A program made the translations under genes and the position numbers. The notes below the pieces were generated by a model. It made no database searches. It worked only from the letters and a program-made list of their open reading frames with translations, and was not told where the DNA came from. 64,000 nucleotides of DNA from Hymenobacter cavernae (lineage in GTDB: Bacteria > Bacteroidota > Bacteroidia > Cytophagales > Hymenobacteraceae), in the NCBI RefSeq assembly GCF_014641455.1, contig NZ_BMHT01000001.1, positions 682,001-746,000 on the forward strand, written 5' to 3'. Below, piece after piece: positions 27,501 to 35,491 of the stretch (the stretch's first letter is position 1; every line of letters starts with the position of its first letter).

Positions 27501-28022
27501 GGTGACGTCGGTGGAGGTGCCGTTGCTGGTTCCATTCACCAGCACCGTCACGCCGGGCAGCCCTTCGCCATTGGCCTGCGTCACGCGGCCCGTCACGGTC
27601 ACGGCTACCGGCAGCGGCGAGTTGTGCGCCTCCAAGGTGCTGGGCGGTGCCACCGCGCCCATCGTCTCGGCCCGGCTGATAACCACTTGGTTTTGCAGCA
27701 CTTCGAAAGCTAGGTTGAGCGGCGTGAGCAGCTGGTTCAGCACTTCATCCAGGCGCTGCTCGCGGGCTTGCAGCGTCACTTTCTGCTGCGTATTGATGAG
27801 GCGGGAGCTGTACACAAACTTCACGTCGGCCTGCTGGCTGATCTGGCGCAACGCCGTTTTCAACTCCTGATTATTGATTTGCAGATTGATACGCCGGTTC
27901 ATGGCATCCTGCGCGGAGCGAGGCGTCGCGCCCACCTCGCCACACACACCAACCACCAGTAACAGAGCGGAAAGCCACAGCAGCTTCGTGAGCCGCTTTT
28001 GGTCGAGTAGGTTTTGGAACAT
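24582..28022 (-). CDS. SusC/RagA TonB-dependent outer-membrane transporter with STN domain
   Basis: 1146 residues. Signal peptide, then an STN (secretin/TonB N-terminal) domain at about 45-115 (INLQINNQELKTALRQISQ), a carboxypeptidase-D-like domain about 140-215 (GRVTQANGEGLPGVTVLVNG), plug domain with the SusC signature (LQGKAAGVTITQQTGAPGE, RIRGIGTINDNDPLYIIDG, DIESINILKDASSAAIYGA), then a beta-barrel to the final Phe (FTAGINASF). The STN domain is the module that signals to a FecR-type anti-sigma factor, and the gene right upstream encodes one, so import and transcription are coupled. Confidence 0.96.
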   Translation of the reverse strand: MFQNLLDQKRLTKLLWLSALLLVVGVCGEVGATPRSAQDAMNRRINLQINNQELKTALRQISQQADVKFVYSSRLINTQQKVTLQAREQRLDEVLNQLLTPLNLAFEVLQNQVVISRAETMGAVAPPSTLEAHNSPLPVAVTVTGRVTQANGEGLPGVTVLVNGTSNGTSTDVTGNFTLALPEANATLTISAIGFITQEVPLQGRTQVTVVLQTDVKSLDDVVVIGYTTQRKADLTGAVSQINQRDIANLPVTSPSQILQGKAAGVTITQQTGAPGENIAVRIRGIGTINDNDPLYIIDGVPTKTGINQISPNDIESINILKDASSAAIYGARASNGVVIITTKRGKSGKPRLSVSAYGGVQTASNLIKMANTSQYVAAYNVAAQNDGRDQIPANVAATLPNVNWLKEVLKPARQYNVQMDVSGGSENSQYIVSGSYLTQDGLIKNSSFDRYNLRTAVNTTLSKYVKVGTNANLSYNKTRQVGTSGDGFGDGNPGASIVRYALFRTPGTPVYNAQGQFVDLPRTPDGNLATGFLGDGINPVALADAADRNFNRYSLLGNAYVEVTPIERLRIRSDFGATFLITDYKQFFKTFGIDRSFNSPAQLAQSSTKEFNYNWTNTAVYDLPIGNSTFSFLLGTEAIKNNVEAISASRRGYVDQSSTFQYLDSGTGVQQNGGNSAHSALFSGFARVSYDYNSRYLASFNFRRDGSSQFLPGRRAESFYSGSVGWNLAQEEFMQGVSALSLLKLRASVGQLGNSNIGNYPYASLVGGNFYYPFGGVSTQGLSIVSKGNPNIKWETSTQSNFGLDLGVLEGALQLSVDYFIKNTSNVLLNLPQPSSAGNGGNPAVNAGKIRNQGLEVELSYRNTIGKDWSYNVTGNLATLRNEVVSLGDATPSPGGRVDNNYNSTLTAIGHPIGSFYLLQKEGIFQNAQEVFTHAYQGPGIQPGDVKFKDLSGPDGVPDGVIDEKDRTFVGSPIPKLTYGLTGNLRFKSLDLSLFFQGVQGNKLYNQVNSDIEGFYRAFNLTERAATHYWTGEGSTNEYPRLTWTGASNNKQPSDRFLEDGSYLRLKNLQLGYTFGDKLLTPIKVSSVRLFVSIQNLLTFTKYSGLDPEQGTNSNSLGDGVRAVGIDFGTYPSARTFTAGINASF

Positions 28023-28053
28023 ACGGTATGGAGGTTTTGGAGGGAAGACAACT

Positions 28054-28119
28054 AGTAGCGCGGCCTATGTAGTCCGCGCCCGTGCGAAATCAGGCGCGGA
28101 CGACAAAGTCCGCGCTACT
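28054..28119. repeat. 27-bp inverted repeat between fecR and susC
   Basis: AGTAGCGCGGCCTATGTAGT... at 28054-28080 pairs with 28093-28119 with three mismatches and a 12-nt spacer. Mismatches near the middle of the arms suggest an older insertion than the perfect repeats nearby. Confidence 0.85.
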
Positions 28120-28191
28120 CTACCAGCTAGGTTTTCAGCCGGATAAGCAGCAGCAAACGTTTGCGGAAGGCATCATAACAGCAGCGAAAAA

Positions 28192-29304
28192 TCATTTACA
28201 ACCAGCGCCCGTCACTACGATTTGCGCGTCGAGCACTTCGTAGTTGGCTTGCACCGCTTTGCAGATCAGACCTAGCTTTTCGAATAGCGGCTCATCAGTG
28301 AAGGACGCCGTGAGCGGACAGTTGCCGAGCACGGCTTCATCGTACACGATATGCACGCCGTAGGCTTGTTCCAGCTGCGTAAACACTTCGCTCAGAGGCG
28401 TTTCGATGTATTCAAAAACAGCACGATTGGCGACAGCTTGCAGGCTAGGCTGTGGCAGTAGCGTCCGCAGCAGCTTCTGATCGGCAAGCCGGTAAGTGGC
28501 CTGCTGGTTGGGCACGAGCACGAAGCCTTCCAGCTTGCGGGTGCGGCTTTGGGCCAGCGCCCCTTCGCTGTTCTGCGGGTACACCGACACGCGGCCGGTT
28601 TTCACCGTCACTACCACGCGCGGCGCGGCTGACCTAGCCTGCACTTCAAAGCTGGTACCGAGCACTTTCGTGACAAGGTGGGCCGTATTCACGAAGAAAG
28701 GCCGGCTCGGATTTTTGGCCACTTCGAAGAACGCCGCGCCATCGAGGTAAACGGTACGGCTAAGCCCCTCAAAGCGCGTCGGGAATGCCAGGCGGCTGCG
28801 CGGGCGCAGCAGTACGGTGCTGCCATCGGGCAGCGCGACCAGGTGCGTATCGTTGGTATTATTGGCTACTTCTCTCAGCGAGTCAGCTGTTTGTGCCTTC
28901 ACCTGAGCTAGGTAAGAAATAGCAGGCTTGATCTGACGCGCTTGCCACAGCTGCCAGCCACCCACCAACAAGCCGAGCAGCAGCACCGCGGCCGCCCATT
29001 GCCAGGTAGCTCGTCGCAGCGTGCGCACAACCGGCGCTTGAGCTGTCTGTTCCTGGGCCTCAATCTCGTCGAAGATACGCTGCTTCAAGGCCATCTTTTC
29101 GCCTGCTGCCAGTCGCACTTGCGGCAGCTGGTGCAGGGCTAGCACGAGGTGGCGCGCCGCTTCCACTTCGTCCCGCCGGAATGCGTAGGTGCTCAGCCAA
29201 TTCTGCCAAAACGTTTCCGTTTCCGCATCGGGCAGCAGCACCCAACGGACGAAAAAGTCATCCTGCGCAAAGTCTTCGGCGACGAAGTGAAGGTAGTCGG
29301 GCAT
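28192..29304 (-). CDS. FecR-family anti-sigma factor
   Basis: 370 residues. Cytosolic N terminus (about 1-95), one transmembrane helix WQWAAAVLLLGLLVGGWQLW at about 103-122, periplasmic FecR domain (LVALPDGSTVLLRPRSRLAF, VYLDGAAFFEVAKNPSRPF, HLVTKVLGTSFEVQA) and the Bacteroidota C-terminal DUF4974 segment (FEYIETPLSEVFTQLEQAYG). It would hold the adjacent ECF sigma factor until the SusC STN domain signals ligand. Order sigma-fecR-susC-susD is the standard regulated polysaccharide-locus layout. Confidence 0.95.
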   Translation of the reverse strand: MPDYLHFVAEDFAQDDFFVRWVLLPDAETETFWQNWLSTYAFRRDEVEAARHLVLALHQLPQVRLAAGEKMALKQRIFDEIEAQEQTAQAPVVRTLRRATWQWAAAVLLLGLLVGGWQLWQARQIKPAISYLAQVKAQTADSLREVANNTNDTHLVALPDGSTVLLRPRSRLAFPTRFEGLSRTVYLDGAAFFEVAKNPSRPFFVNTAHLVTKVLGTSFEVQARSAAPRVVVTVKTGRVSVYPQNSEGALAQSRTRKLEGFVLVPNQQATYRLADQKLLRTLLPQPSLQAVANRAVFEYIETPLSEVFTQLEQAYGVHIVYDEAVLGNCPLTASFTDEPLFEKLGLICKAVQANYEVLDAQIVVTGAGCK

Positions 29305-29413
29305 CGGAAAGCACCGCGCCGCCGCAGAGTTGCGGCTAGTAGGCGTTGGTAGTAAAGAAGAGATAGCCCCTGTTTTTTTCTACCACGTTTGGCCTAACTT
29401 TTTTTCTAAGCCC

Positions 29414-29512
29414 CTGTCATTCCGAGCATTCTGCGCATCAAGCAGAGACGAGGAACCTGAGCCAATCACCTAGGTCGCTGATTCAGATTCCTCGCGCTGC
29501 TCGGAATGACAG
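29414..29512. repeat. Interrupted inverted repeat between sigma factor and fecR
   Basis: CTGTCATTCCGAGCA at 29414-29428 pairs exactly with TGCTCGGAATGACAG at 29498-29512, and GAGGAACCTGA at 29450-29460 pairs with TCAGATTCCTC at 29483-29493 with one mismatch. A CACCTAGGTCG motif copy lies in the loop. The right arm ends just before the sigma-factor stop. Confidence 0.85.
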
Positions 29513-29516
29513 AAAC

Positions 29517-30116
29517 CTAACCCCAAATACGCCACAGCCAAAACACCAGCCCAAGCACCACCGACTTGCGCAGCTTTTTCAGGGCGCGGTGCAATAAGTT
29601 AGAAACGGTTTGCTCGCTAAGGTGAAGCAAATCAGCAATTTCCCGAATCTTGAAGTTGCTGAAATACTTCAGGTTGATAATCTCCTTCTCCCGGCTTGAA
29701 AGCTGCTCAAGGGAAGAATTCAGCTTAGCGGCAACGTGGTGCTCATCCTCAACCTTTACCAGCTGCTGCTCAATGGAGGGCTCGTACGCCTCCATCTTTT
29801 CTAGGCGCAACCTAGGTGCTGCCGCTGTTTTGAGCAGCTCCCGTTTCAGGCTGCGGTACAGGTAAAACTTCACCGTGACTACCTCCCCTAGGTTTGCGCG
29901 CCACATCCATAGGTGCACGAATACCGTCTGGATGGCATCTTTCACCATTTCCGGGTCACTCACCAGCTGGTGTCCGTAGGCGAAAAGCTGTTGCGCGTAG
30001 CGGTCGAACAACACTCCCAACGCCTCGCGCTGCCCCGCCCGAAAGGCTTGCCACAAGGCAAGATCTTCGCCGTATCGTTGCTCATGGTGCGCGGGAGGCG
30101 GAGTATACATAGACAA
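29517..30116 (-). CDS. ECF RNA polymerase sigma factor of the polysaccharide locus
   Basis: 199 residues. Region 2 is visible as LFAYGHQLVSDPEMVKDAI followed by QTVFVHLWMWR; region 4 as LEQLSSREKEIINLKYFS and IREIADLLHLSEQTVSNLL with a basic end. It belongs to the FecI-like/RpoE group found beside FecR proteins. It heads the minus-strand locus ending with the glycosidase and presumably activates it, including its own gene. No Bacteroidota housekeeping promoter is visible upstream. Confidence 0.93.
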   Translation of the reverse strand: MSMYTPPPAHHEQRYGEDLALWQAFRAGQREALGVLFDRYAQQLFAYGHQLVSDPEMVKDAIQTVFVHLWMWRANLGEVVTVKFYLYRSLKRELLKTAAAPRLRLEKMEAYEPSIEQQLVKVEDEHHVAAKLNSSLEQLSSREKEIINLKYFSNFKIREIADLLHLSEQTVSNLLHRALKKLRKSVVLGLVFWLWRIWG

Positions 30117-30227
30117 CGGTAAGTCAACTACTTACATTAACCAGATTCGGGACTAAAGCTAGCAGAATGACTCGGATTGTCCAGTTTATTCTGTAGAAAG
30201 ATCAACGGCTTACCAGCATCACAAAAA

Positions 30228-30281
30228 GGGGTACCATGCTCCCAGGATAAGTTGACACTCAATCCCGGAGCACGATACCCC
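30228..30281 (-). terminator. Terminator-like hairpin after uvrB
   Basis: GGGGTACCATGCTCCCAGGAT at the left pairs, with a few mismatches, with ATCCCGGAGCACGATACCCC at the right. Read on the minus strand it follows the uvrB stop by about 28 nt and ends in CCCCTTTTTG, as expected of a terminator. Confidence 0.6.
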
Positions 30282-30308
30282 ATTTTAGTATACCAATAAA
30301 ACCAGCTG

Positions 30309-32351
30309 CTAATCCCGCTTCGACTTCAGCATCTGGCGAAGCTGAGCTAGCTCGTCGCGGTACTTGGCGGCTTGCAGGAAGTCGAGGTCTTTGGCGGCGC
30401 CTTCCATCAGCTTCTCGGTCTTCTTGATGACCTTTTCCAGCTCGGCCCGGTTCATCGTGGAGATGATGGGCTCGGCGGCTAGGGTCATCGTATCGCCTGA
30501 TGCTTCGGGGCTGACGTACGCCTGCGGATCGATCTTGCGCATGTCGGCCACCGAAGTTTGCCCCATAATCGCCTCGCGCGACTTCTTCACGGTGCGCGGC
30601 GTGATGCCGTGGGCTTCGTTGTAGGCCATCTGCACGGCACGGCGGCGGTTCGTCTCGTCGATGGCGCGCTGCATGGAGCCGGTCATGCGGTCGGCGTACA
30701 TAATCACTTTGCCGTGGTCATTCCGGGCGGCGCGGCCCATCGTCTGAATCAGGCTGCGCTGGTCGCGCAGGAAGCCTTCCTTGTCGGCGTCCAGAATAGC
30801 CACTAAGCTAACTTCCGGCAAGTCAAGACCTTCGCGTAGCAGGTTTACCCCAATCAGCACGTCGATTTCACCGAGGCGCAAGCGCCGCAGAATCTCCACC
30901 CGGTCGAGGGATTTCACCTCACTGTGCACGTATTCGACCTTGATACCCAAGCGGTCCATGTACTTGCTCAGTTCTTCGGCCATGCGCTTGGTAAGCGTGG
31001 TCACCAGTACCCGGTCGCCCATCTTTACCCGCTCATCCACTTCGTCGAGCAGGTCGTCAATCTGGTTCACGCTGGGCCGAATGTCGATTTCCGGGTCAAG
31101 CAGGCCAGTCGGACGGATAATCTGCTCCACCACGACCCCCGCAGCCTGGGTCAGCTCGTAGTCAGATGGCGTGGCCGACACGTACACGGCCTGCCGGAAC
31201 ATGCTCTCGAACTCGTTGAACGTCAGCGGTCGGTTGTCCATGGCCGAAGGCAAGCGGAAACCGTATTCCACCAGCGCCGTTTTGCGGCTGCGGTCGCCGC
31301 CCCACATGGCCCGGATCTGCGGGATGGTGGCGTGGCTTTCGTCAATCACCATCAGGTAGTCGTCGGGGAAGTAGTCGAGCAGACAGAACGGCCGGGCGCC
31401 GGGCTGGCGACGGTCGAAGTAGCGCGAGTAGTTCTCGATGCCCGAGCAGTAACCTAGCTCCCGAATCATCTCCAGGTCAAACTCGGTGCGCTCCATGATG
31501 CGCTTGGCCTCCGAGTCGCGCCCCTCCTTTTCGAAATAGGCATGCTGGGCCACCATGTCATTCTGAATCTCATAGATGGCTTGCTGCAAAGTATCTTTCC
31601 CCGTTACGAAGAGGTTGGCGGGGTAAAGCGTCACACCGTTTTGCTCGTCGGCGAGCTTCTTGCCGCTGGCCGGGTCAATCTTCTGGATGCTCTCGATTTC
31701 GTCGCCGAAGAAGTAGATGCGGTAGGCAAAGTCGGCGTAGGCGGGGAAGATGTCTACCGTGTCGCCCTTCACCCGGAACGTGCCGCGCGTGAATTCTACT
31801 TCCGTCCGCGAGTACAAAATCTGCACGAACTGGTAGAGCAGGTTGTTGCGCGAATACTTCAGGCCCGGCGCCAGGTAAATAACGTTCTTGCCAAACTCCG
31901 CGGGGTTGCCGATACCGTAAATACATGAGACCGAAGCCACTACAATCACGTCGCGCCGCCCGCTCATCAGCGACGAAGTCGTGTGCAGCCGCAACTTCTC
32001 AATCTCTTCATTGATAGCTAGGTCCTTCTCGATGAAAACGTCGGTGCTGGCAATGTAGGCCTCGGGCTGGTAGTAGTCGTAGTAGCTGATGTAGTACTCG
32101 ACGGCATTATTGGGGAAAAATGCCTTGAATTCGCCGTAGAGCTGGGCCGCGAGGGTTTTGTTGTGGCACAGCACCAGGGCCGGCTTGCCCGACTGGGCAA
32201 TGACGTTGGCCATGGTGAAGGTTTTACCCGTGCCCGTCGCGCCGAGCAGCACCTGCGCCGGCTCGCCATTGTTGATGCCTTGCAGCAGCTGCGCAATGGC
32301 TTGGGGCTGGTCGCCAGTGGGTTTGAACTCCGAGGTTAGTTGATATTCCAT
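30309..32351 (-). CDS. uvrB: Excinuclease ABC subunit B
   Basis: 680 residues, full length. Walker A GATGTGKTFTMANV near the start, the damage-probing hairpin YYDYYQPEAYI, helicase motifs DESHATIPQ and LREGLDLPEVSLVAILDADK, QTMGRAARN, and a C-terminal UVR domain (LMEGAAKDLDFLQAAKYRDEL) that contacts UvrC. It verifies lesions handed over by UvrA in nucleotide excision repair. Encoded alone, with terminators on both sides. Even in this conserved gene a Leu-Gly pair is written CTA-GGT (near 31452). Confidence 0.97.
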   Translation of the reverse strand: MEYQLTSEFKPTGDQPQAIAQLLQGINNGEPAQVLLGATGTGKTFTMANVIAQSGKPALVLCHNKTLAAQLYGEFKAFFPNNAVEYYISYYDYYQPEAYIASTDVFIEKDLAINEEIEKLRLHTTSSLMSGRRDVIVVASVSCIYGIGNPAEFGKNVIYLAPGLKYSRNNLLYQFVQILYSRTEVEFTRGTFRVKGDTVDIFPAYADFAYRIYFFGDEIESIQKIDPASGKKLADEQNGVTLYPANLFVTGKDTLQQAIYEIQNDMVAQHAYFEKEGRDSEAKRIMERTEFDLEMIRELGYCSGIENYSRYFDRRQPGARPFCLLDYFPDDYLMVIDESHATIPQIRAMWGGDRSRKTALVEYGFRLPSAMDNRPLTFNEFESMFRQAVYVSATPSDYELTQAAGVVVEQIIRPTGLLDPEIDIRPSVNQIDDLLDEVDERVKMGDRVLVTTLTKRMAEELSKYMDRLGIKVEYVHSEVKSLDRVEILRRLRLGEIDVLIGVNLLREGLDLPEVSLVAILDADKEGFLRDQRSLIQTMGRAARNDHGKVIMYADRMTGSMQRAIDETNRRRAVQMAYNEAHGITPRTVKKSREAIMGQTSVADMRKIDPQAYVSPEASGDTMTLAAEPIISTMNRAELEKVIKKTEKLMEGAAKDLDFLQAAKYRDELAQLRQMLKSKRD

Positions 32352-32442
32352 GCAGGGATAAAGTTAGCTGAGCTAGCTTTTAGTTGGCAAAATAGCCAGC
32401 CTATGATAACCCCGTTCAGCTAACAGTGGTTTCCGCAGAAAT

Positions 32443-32472
32443 AAAAAAGCCCGGTTGAAACCGAGCTTCTTC
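32443..32472 (-). terminator. Intrinsic terminator after the lipoprotein gene at 32491
   Basis: AAGCTCGGTTTCAACCGGGCTT on the minus strand (one bulge) followed by a T run; it separates the lipoprotein genes from uvrB. Confidence 0.7.
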
Positions 32473-32490
32473 TGGTATTTAGCGTTTGGT

Positions 32491-33039
32491 CTACCTATGC
32501 AGTTGAATGTCCACGTAATAATTCAGCTCTACCCAACGCACAATGCTTTGCTGCTGGAGTTCGGCCAACCATTTCTTTTCCTCCCCTACCGGCACTTTCA
32601 ACAGGTATGAGGTATATAGCTGAGGCTGTTCTTGTAAGCGCAACTGCTGCATGGTAGCTAGCCAATCCTGCTGATTAGCCAAGGACATGTTCATCAAGCG
32701 CAAATTGGTAAACAGGGTGTTATTTTGATTATTCGGTAAGACCTTGGCACTCCACCCGTCGCCGTTGATGTAAGGTTTGGTGTTCAGGATGCGCTCAACA
32801 TACTTCAGGCTATCGAGGGGCAGCGTAGAAACATAATGCGGCACCGAAACGGAGAGAATAGACAGATTATAGCTGTTAAGCAGTTGACAAGTTTGCGCTA
32901 CTGTAGCGGTTTCCCGCGTGCCTATCGCCAGCTCGCCCGGCACAAACTTAGCCTCCTCTTTCGGCTCTACAGTATTTTTCTGGCAGCTTACCAGCGTAAA
33001 CAGGAGCAGTACTAACACCAAGAAATAGTTGTGACGCAT
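32491..33039 (-). CDS. Hypothetical lipoprotein
   Basis: Start chosen at the inner ATG (MRHNYFLVLVLLLFTLVSC), which gives a clean lipoprotein signal with lipobox LVSC; 182 residues. A longer frame would put 54 non-signal residues in front. The mature part (FVPGELAIGTRETATVAQT, WLAELQQQSIVRWVELNYY) resembles the N-terminal pro-domain-like segment often seen before secreted proteases (a short alpha/beta unit), but no protease follows. It lies 145 bp downstream of another lipoprotein gene. Confidence 0.65.
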   Translation of the reverse strand: MRHNYFLVLVLLLFTLVSCQKNTVEPKEEAKFVPGELAIGTRETATVAQTCQLLNSYNLSILSVSVPHYVSTLPLDSLKYVERILNTKPYINGDGWSAKVLPNNQNNTLFTNLRLMNMSLANQQDWLATMQQLRLQEQPQLYTSYLLKVPVGEEKKWLAELQQQSIVRWVELNYYVDIQLHR

Positions 33040-33184
33040 GAGAGCTTGAGTTAGAAGGTAAATAGGTGATAGTGCGTTTAACAACGTCCGTCTTCCTTCA
33101 CGGCCAGTGTTCTTCTGACTTATTTTAATAATGAGGGTTACTGCTGAGTAAGCCTCTACTGCGGATTCACGGCAAAAAAGCCTG

Positions 33185-33844
33185 CTATTTCGGCCCAGCA
33201 CTTACCACCCCATCAAAGAAGTAGATCGTGCTACCATCACTATCAGCGATATACGCTTCCGGGTAGCTCTTGCCTTTTGGCAAAATATGCCAGGCTCGCA
33301 CCGTCTTGTTGGGCATACCAACGCCCCGATAGTTGTAGTAACCTAGCTCCGCCGTCAGGCACTTATTGAGGAAGTCTTCTACTTTCAGATAGGAACCCTG
33401 CTGGCTGTACTTTCTGAATTCATCGAAATACAACGACCGGACGGCCGCCAACGACAGCGTAGGCGTCGCACTGATGTCAGTGGTCAGCTTCTCACCGCCT
33501 GTAAAGTTTAAGCGGCCGTTTTTGAAGGCGTAGATGATCGTGCCGGTGAAGAAAGGCAGGGTGTTTTGGTACTGCGTAACCGACACATTCACGTGATGAT
33601 TAGTCACGCCGTTCAGAACAATATCGTCTTCCAGAAAGCGCGTGATTCGCAGGTTGGTAAGCGAAATGTTGTTTTGCTGAAATAAGCTGGTCGCCTTCGT
33701 GTAGTTGGCTGCGCTTATTTCATGCTCCGTCGGTGCAACGGCTACCTGCTCAATGCAGCCGCTGCCGCCTACTTCATCCGACGTGCTTTTTGAACATGCC
33801 GAAAAACCTAGGATAACACTTAGCAGATAATAACGAAGTTTCAT
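33185..33844 (-). CDS. Hypothetical lipoprotein next to the sigma/anti-sigma pair
   Basis: 219 residues from MKLRYYLLSVILGFSACSKS; lipobox FSAC. The mature region has mixed alpha/beta content and several short strands (YQNTLPFFTGTIIYAFKNG, YPEAYIADSDGSTIYFFDG). Family not recognised. It starts only about 15 nt after the stop of the predicted anti-sigma/beta-barrel gene and is read in the same direction, so it may be part of that regulon's operon and act in the envelope. Confidence 0.65.
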   Translation of the reverse strand: MKLRYYLLSVILGFSACSKSTSDEVGGSGCIEQVAVAPTEHEISAANYTKATSLFQQNNISLTNLRITRFLEDDIVLNGVTNHHVNVSVTQYQNTLPFFTGTIIYAFKNGRLNFTGGEKLTTDISATPTLSLAAVRSLYFDEFRKYSQQGSYLKVEDFLNKCLTAELGYYNYRGVGMPNKTVRAWHILPKGKSYPEAYIADSDGSTIYFFDGVVSAGPK

Positions 33845-33859
33845 AAGCGTCATCTAAAA

Positions 33860-35491
33860 CTACCGGCTTACCGCTTGTTTGCCGCCGCCGAACTCCACGC
33901 TCGTAGCCAGCCCCACCGAGTACGGCCGCGACCGTTTGAGGAAGCGCTGCGCCGGATCGGCATTCAGCGTTGTCAGACCTAGCTCTGCCTCCGGTCCAAC
34001 CAGCACGCTCCATTGGCCGTCGGGGGCGCGGTAGCGGGCGCCGGCTCCGCCGCGCAACGAGGCCAGCACCTTCCGGTACGGCGAATCGGAGGAGCTTACC
34101 GAGTAGGTGCGCGTAGCTTCCGAAGCACCTGCCACCTCCACGCGGCTGCCCAGCAGCACGTTCACGGCTGCGCCCAGGCTGGCGTAGAGCGAAAGGCCAT
34201 TTTTGGGCGAGCCGTACCGCACACTTACCGGCACGCCCGCCGAGGTATAACGGTAGCGCGTGGCAGTCGTGCCGCCTTGAAAACTATTAGCATTGGATGT
34301 AAGGCTTTGACTATAAGCAGCATTGCTACCCGTAAACGCGTTAGCGGAGCGCGAGTAGGCGGCCGTAACAACGTTGAACTGCGAGACAGCCGCTAGTTGC
34401 GCCACCTCCACGCCGGTAGCTAGCTCCCAGCGCTTACCCAGCGGCCGTGCAATACCTAGCTTTCCGCGCAGGCCGGGCCGCGACTCCAGGTGCTGCCGGT
34501 ACTCGGTAGCGGCCTGCTCGTAGAGCGCTGCCTGGCTGGCGTTCTTCACGTTCTGAAAATCCATCGGCCCCGCCGAATAGGCTAATCCATTAGAGATGTT
34601 GCCACTGCGGCTGAAGTTGATGTTGGGGTTGTACGCCGCCGCCGCTACGCTGGCGCTCAGGCGCCACAGCCGACCAGCGGAGCGAGGCTTCGGTTCCGGC
34701 TCTACGTCTTGCAGCGCCAGCATTGGCGGACCGGCTGGCAGGGTGGCTTTGTGCAACGTATCTAGTGGCAACTGCTGGGGGGCGCTGCTTCCGCTCGCGG
34801 CACCGAGCAGGCTTGCCATTCTGCTCAGCAGCAGCTCGGGCAGCAAGCTGTGGGATTGGGCTGGCTCGTCGGCGCGGAAGCCACTGGTGTAGCCACCCAG
34901 CGCAGCGTGGCGGGCAAATGCAGGAGCTTGCGCCCGTGAACCTAGGTCCACCGAGCCGCTGTAGAAACGGTTAGCTCCTGAGCTGAACGCCAGCGCAGCT
35001 GACTCATCGGCCAAGTTCGCAGGAGCGTCAAACCTAGGTTCGTCGGCGTCGGCAGCCACCGGCGAAGTAGCGCCAGCCGATATTGCTAATGCCTGGTTTG
35101 CCGGAGCAGCAGTAGCTGATACCGCATCGGGACGCACTTGCGCAGCCAGCGCGGCATCAGCCGTGGCAGCAGTTGCGGAGTTTCCCTGTCCGGTCTCACT
35201 GCTCGCAGCCTGCTGAGCCACGGAAGGCGTTGCAGCTTCGTGCCGGAAGCCAGGTTTCAACATCCACAGACCGGCCGCCATCAGCAGCAACAGACAAGCC
35301 GCGGCCAGCCAGCGGTGCTGCCCGAGGCGGCGCCGGTACGTTTCGTTCTGCTGCACCAGCAGCTCATGATCTATCTGCTCCCACACGTTGCGTCGGGGCA
35401 TCACCTCAGCGTCGGCAAACTTCTGGCGGAACAGGTGTTCCAAGTCGCCTTTTGGCTGATCAGCAGACGGTTGGTTAGCGGAAGGTTCCAT
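33860..35491 (-). CDS. Putative dual-membrane-spanning anti-sigma factor
   Basis: 543 residues. 1-59: charged cytosolic segment (GDLEHLFRQKFADAEVMPRR, NVWEQIDHELL), like short anti-sigma domains. 61-78: one transmembrane helix WLAAACLLLLMAAGLWML. About 85-265: long Ala/Ser/Pro-rich low-complexity linker. About 270-543: alternating amphipathic strands typical of an outer-membrane beta-barrel (LRGKLGIARPLGKRWELAT, GVPVSVRYGSPKNGLSLYA, ending YSVGLATSVEFGGG). The gene overlaps the ECF sigma gene by 17 nt. Bacteroides has such single polypeptides reaching from sigma factor to outer membrane (Dma proteins), and this fits that plan. The alternative is an inner-membrane protein with a soluble beta domain. 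Confidence 0.65.
   Translation of the reverse strand: MEPSANQPSADQPKGDLEHLFRQKFADAEVMPRRNVWEQIDHELLVQQNETYRRRLGQHRWLAAACLLLLMAAGLWMLKPGFRHEAATPSVAQQAASSETGQGNSATAATADAALAAQVRPDAVSATAAPANQALAISAGATSPVAADADEPRFDAPANLADESAALAFSSGANRFYSGSVDLGSRAQAPAFARHAALGGYTSGFRADEPAQSHSLLPELLLSRMASLLGAASGSSAPQQLPLDTLHKATLPAGPPMLALQDVEPEPKPRSAGRLWRLSASVAAAAYNPNINFSRSGNISNGLAYSAGPMDFQNVKNASQAALYEQAATEYRQHLESRPGLRGKLGIARPLGKRWELATGVEVAQLAAVSQFNVVTAAYSRSANAFTGSNAAYSQSLTSNANSFQGGTTATRYRYTSAGVPVSVRYGSPKNGLSLYASLGAAVNVLLGSRVEVAGASEATRTYSVSSSDSPYRKVLASLRGGAGARYRAPDGQWSVLVGPEAELGLTTLNADPAQRFLKRSRPYSVGLATSVEFGGGKQAVSR

Noticed and set aside
30228..30281. Insertion-sequence terminal inverted repeats
   Set aside because: Only 13 nt separate the arms and no transposase remnant is present; it fits a uvrB terminator better.
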